NCBI RefSeq assembly: GCF_003852705.1
Contig: NZ_REFA01000018.1
Span: 1 to 48,438, forward strand
Direction: 5' to 3'
From: Amniculibacterium aquaticum
Lineage (GTDB): Bacteria; Bacteroidota; Bacteroidia; Flavobacteriales; Weeksellaceae
DNA length: 48,438 nucleotides
A model generated the notes under the pieces. It did no database searches. It was not told where the DNA came from and saw only the letters and a program-made list of their open reading frames with translations. A program made the translations under genes and the position numbers. Shown here one piece after another: positions 47,622 to 48,438 of the stretch; position 1 is the first letter of the stretch, and each line of letters begins with the position of its first letter.

Positions 47622-48224
47622 TTATGGAAATGGGTGGTTTGGTAAAGTGAAAGTATTTATATCAAATCTCCCATCTGTAATTGTTATAATTTCATTTGGA
47701 TTATCATATCGAGCAAATTTCCCTGAAAAATTCCCTGAAACTATTCCATTAGAATTTCTAGTAATCATTGTGTTTCCAAAGTTTTCAACAGAACCATAAT
47801 AAGCATAGTTACTAATATTACTATCCCATATTTTAAAATAAATATGGTTATTTGGCGTACTATCTATTCCTTTTTGAAAATTACTTTGTTTTAATACGAA
47901 ATTCCCTGTACCAATAGAATTAAAATTTTGCAAATGGATAATCATCTGAAAACCAACAGAGCTAGCCCCATCAACAACTTCAATTTCATTCCAAGACACA
48001 TTGTCAGGTGCTCCCCAAAAGATTACTCCCTTTGCAGTTGGTCCTACGCTAACACCGGTTGGGTCTCTGGGTATATAGACTTTACCATTAATTGTTACGC
48101 CAAAAGTATTAGCACCCACTTGCGTTTCGGGGGGCAATGTAAATGTAGGATTTTTTGTGTTTTCACTATCTCTGCTACAACTCATGAGAGTTATAAACGA
48201 TAGTATGTAAAATACTGTTTTCAT
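47622..48224 (-). CDS. DUF6252-like lipoprotein, copy d (most diverged)
   Basis: A 200-residue lipoprotein with lipobox LMSC (Cys near residue 16) and an N-rich linker. The family block here reads LPPETQVGANTFGVTINGKV and YIPRDPTG. Its central part (GVIFWGAPDNVSWNEIEVVDG) is unlike copies a-c, but it ends ITDGRFDINTFTLPNHPFP like them. No Cys follows GANTFG, unlike copies a-c. Upstream, TAGATTTG (48251-48258, minus) matches a -7 box, but no TTG is at the proper distance. It probably starts the array transcript. Confidence 0.78.
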   Translation of the reverse strand: MKTVFYILSFITLMSCSRDSENTKNPTFTLPPETQVGANTFGVTINGKVYIPRDPTGVSVGPTAKGVIFWGAPDNVSWNEIEVVDGASSVGFQMIIHLQNFNSIGTGNFVLKQSNFQKGIDSTPNNHIYFKIWDSNISNYAYYGSVENFGNTMITRNSNGIVSGNFSGKFARYDNPNEIITITDGRFDINTFTLPNHPFP

Positions 48225-48250
48225 ATCTATTGGTTTTAAAATTATTTATT

Positions 48251-48258
48251 CAAATCTA
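48251..48258 (-). promoter_or_regulatory. Possible -7 element of the lipoprotein array
   Basis: Minus-strand TAGATTTG, a full TAnnTTTG match 27 bases before the copy d ATG. The -33 TTG is not found at 17-23 bases. Confidence 0.35.
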
Positions 48259-48277
48259 CAATTTTTGTAAATGGTTT

Positions 48278-48312
48278 GTTACTTTATCAATTAAAACCCC
48301 GGAAGTTATTTG
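48278..48312 (-). pseudogene. Remnant of a third hydrolase N-terminal domain
   Basis: 35 bases identical to 47395-47429, coding for ITSGVLIDKVT on minus in the orphan fragment. Here the frame continues NHLQKL and stops, and to the right the similarity ends abruptly at 48312. It shows that another hydrolase copy once preceded lipoprotein copy d. Confidence 0.75.
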
Positions 48313-48438
48313 GAGATCACTGAAAAAGTGAATTTTCAGGAAATATGAAAAAGAAGGAGTTGAAATCTTAGGATTTTAGCTCCTTTTTTTGTACCTTGAT
48401 AAGGTCTTTTAAAGATAAAGAATGTTAGTCCAACAGCA
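48313..48438. other. Unidentified sequence interrupting the hydrolase remnant, possibly a mobile-element end
   Basis: The sequence changes sharply at 48313 to GAGATCACTGAAAAAGTG. It contains a hairpin CTGAAAA/TTTTCAG (48320-48339) and then a longer stem AAGGAG...CTCCTT (48354-48384) with a T run. No complete gene is visible before the edge. The pattern resembles the non-coding end of an insertion sequence, but I cannot identify a family. Confidence 0.35.
48354..48391 (+). terminator. Hairpin with T run near the right edge
   Basis: AAGGAG-TTGAAATC and GATTTTA-GCTCCTT pair with mismatches in the middle, followed by seven T on the plus strand. On the minus strand CTTTTTC follows, so it could act both ways. 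Confidence 0.5.

Overview
The window looks like a chromosomal segment of a low-GC member of the Bacteroidota, order Flavobacteriales, probably of the Chryseobacterium/Riemerella/Elizabethkingia type. This rests on the T9SS translocon gene sprA next to ruvA, T9SS type-A C-terminal sorting domains, the Bacteroidota promoter signature (TTG, about 20 bases, TAnnTTTG) before several genes, a split metH, and an IS982-family insertion. I name no species.

Layout. Positions 1-818 hold a strong leftward promoter for a gene off the left edge, three 110-118 bp tandem repeats each with a 13-bp inverted repeat, and a structured RNA-like element. Positions 819-9245 (minus) carry ruvA-sprA and gcvH-vanZ. Positions 9506-12651 (plus) carry pfkA, gap and recA, which converges on an OafA-type acyltransferase divergent from htpG. 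Next on minus come an alkyltransferase-like protein, a small membrane protein and a T9SS surface protein with a stop codon in its signal peptide. A deoxyhypusine synthase-like gene, queA, a Dph6-like ATP pyrophosphatase and arfB follow.

Positions 24385-33113 are a methionine operon under a SAM-I riboswitch: metX, an ACT-homoserine dehydrogenase, the two halves of metH and metF. Two passengers sit inside it, both co-directional. One is a REP-associated tyrosine transposase (RAYT) bordered by oppositely oriented REP hairpins. The other is a four-helix-bundle (S23-like) gene bordered by 32-bp inverted heptamer repeats. An intact IS982 copy with an 8-bp target duplication then separates a DoxX-like gene from an ECF sigma factor. 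A MITE-like element and a pterin/folate cluster (folE, reductase, pteridine-reductase-like SDR, fused folB-folK) follow, then gltA and eno on minus.

Positions 41797-48438 are the most unusual part. On minus there is a frameshifted T9SS-exported lipase-like hydrolase, four DUF6252-like lipoprotein genes (one frameshifted at a TA repeat), an orphan N-terminal fragment of a hydrolase paralogue, and a second 35-bp hydrolase fragment cut off by unknown sequence. Alternating hydrolase fragments and fast-diversifying lipoproteins resemble an effector/partner cassette array. That is an inference, and I give tests for it. All functions come from motif and family recognition by eye; no database search was run.
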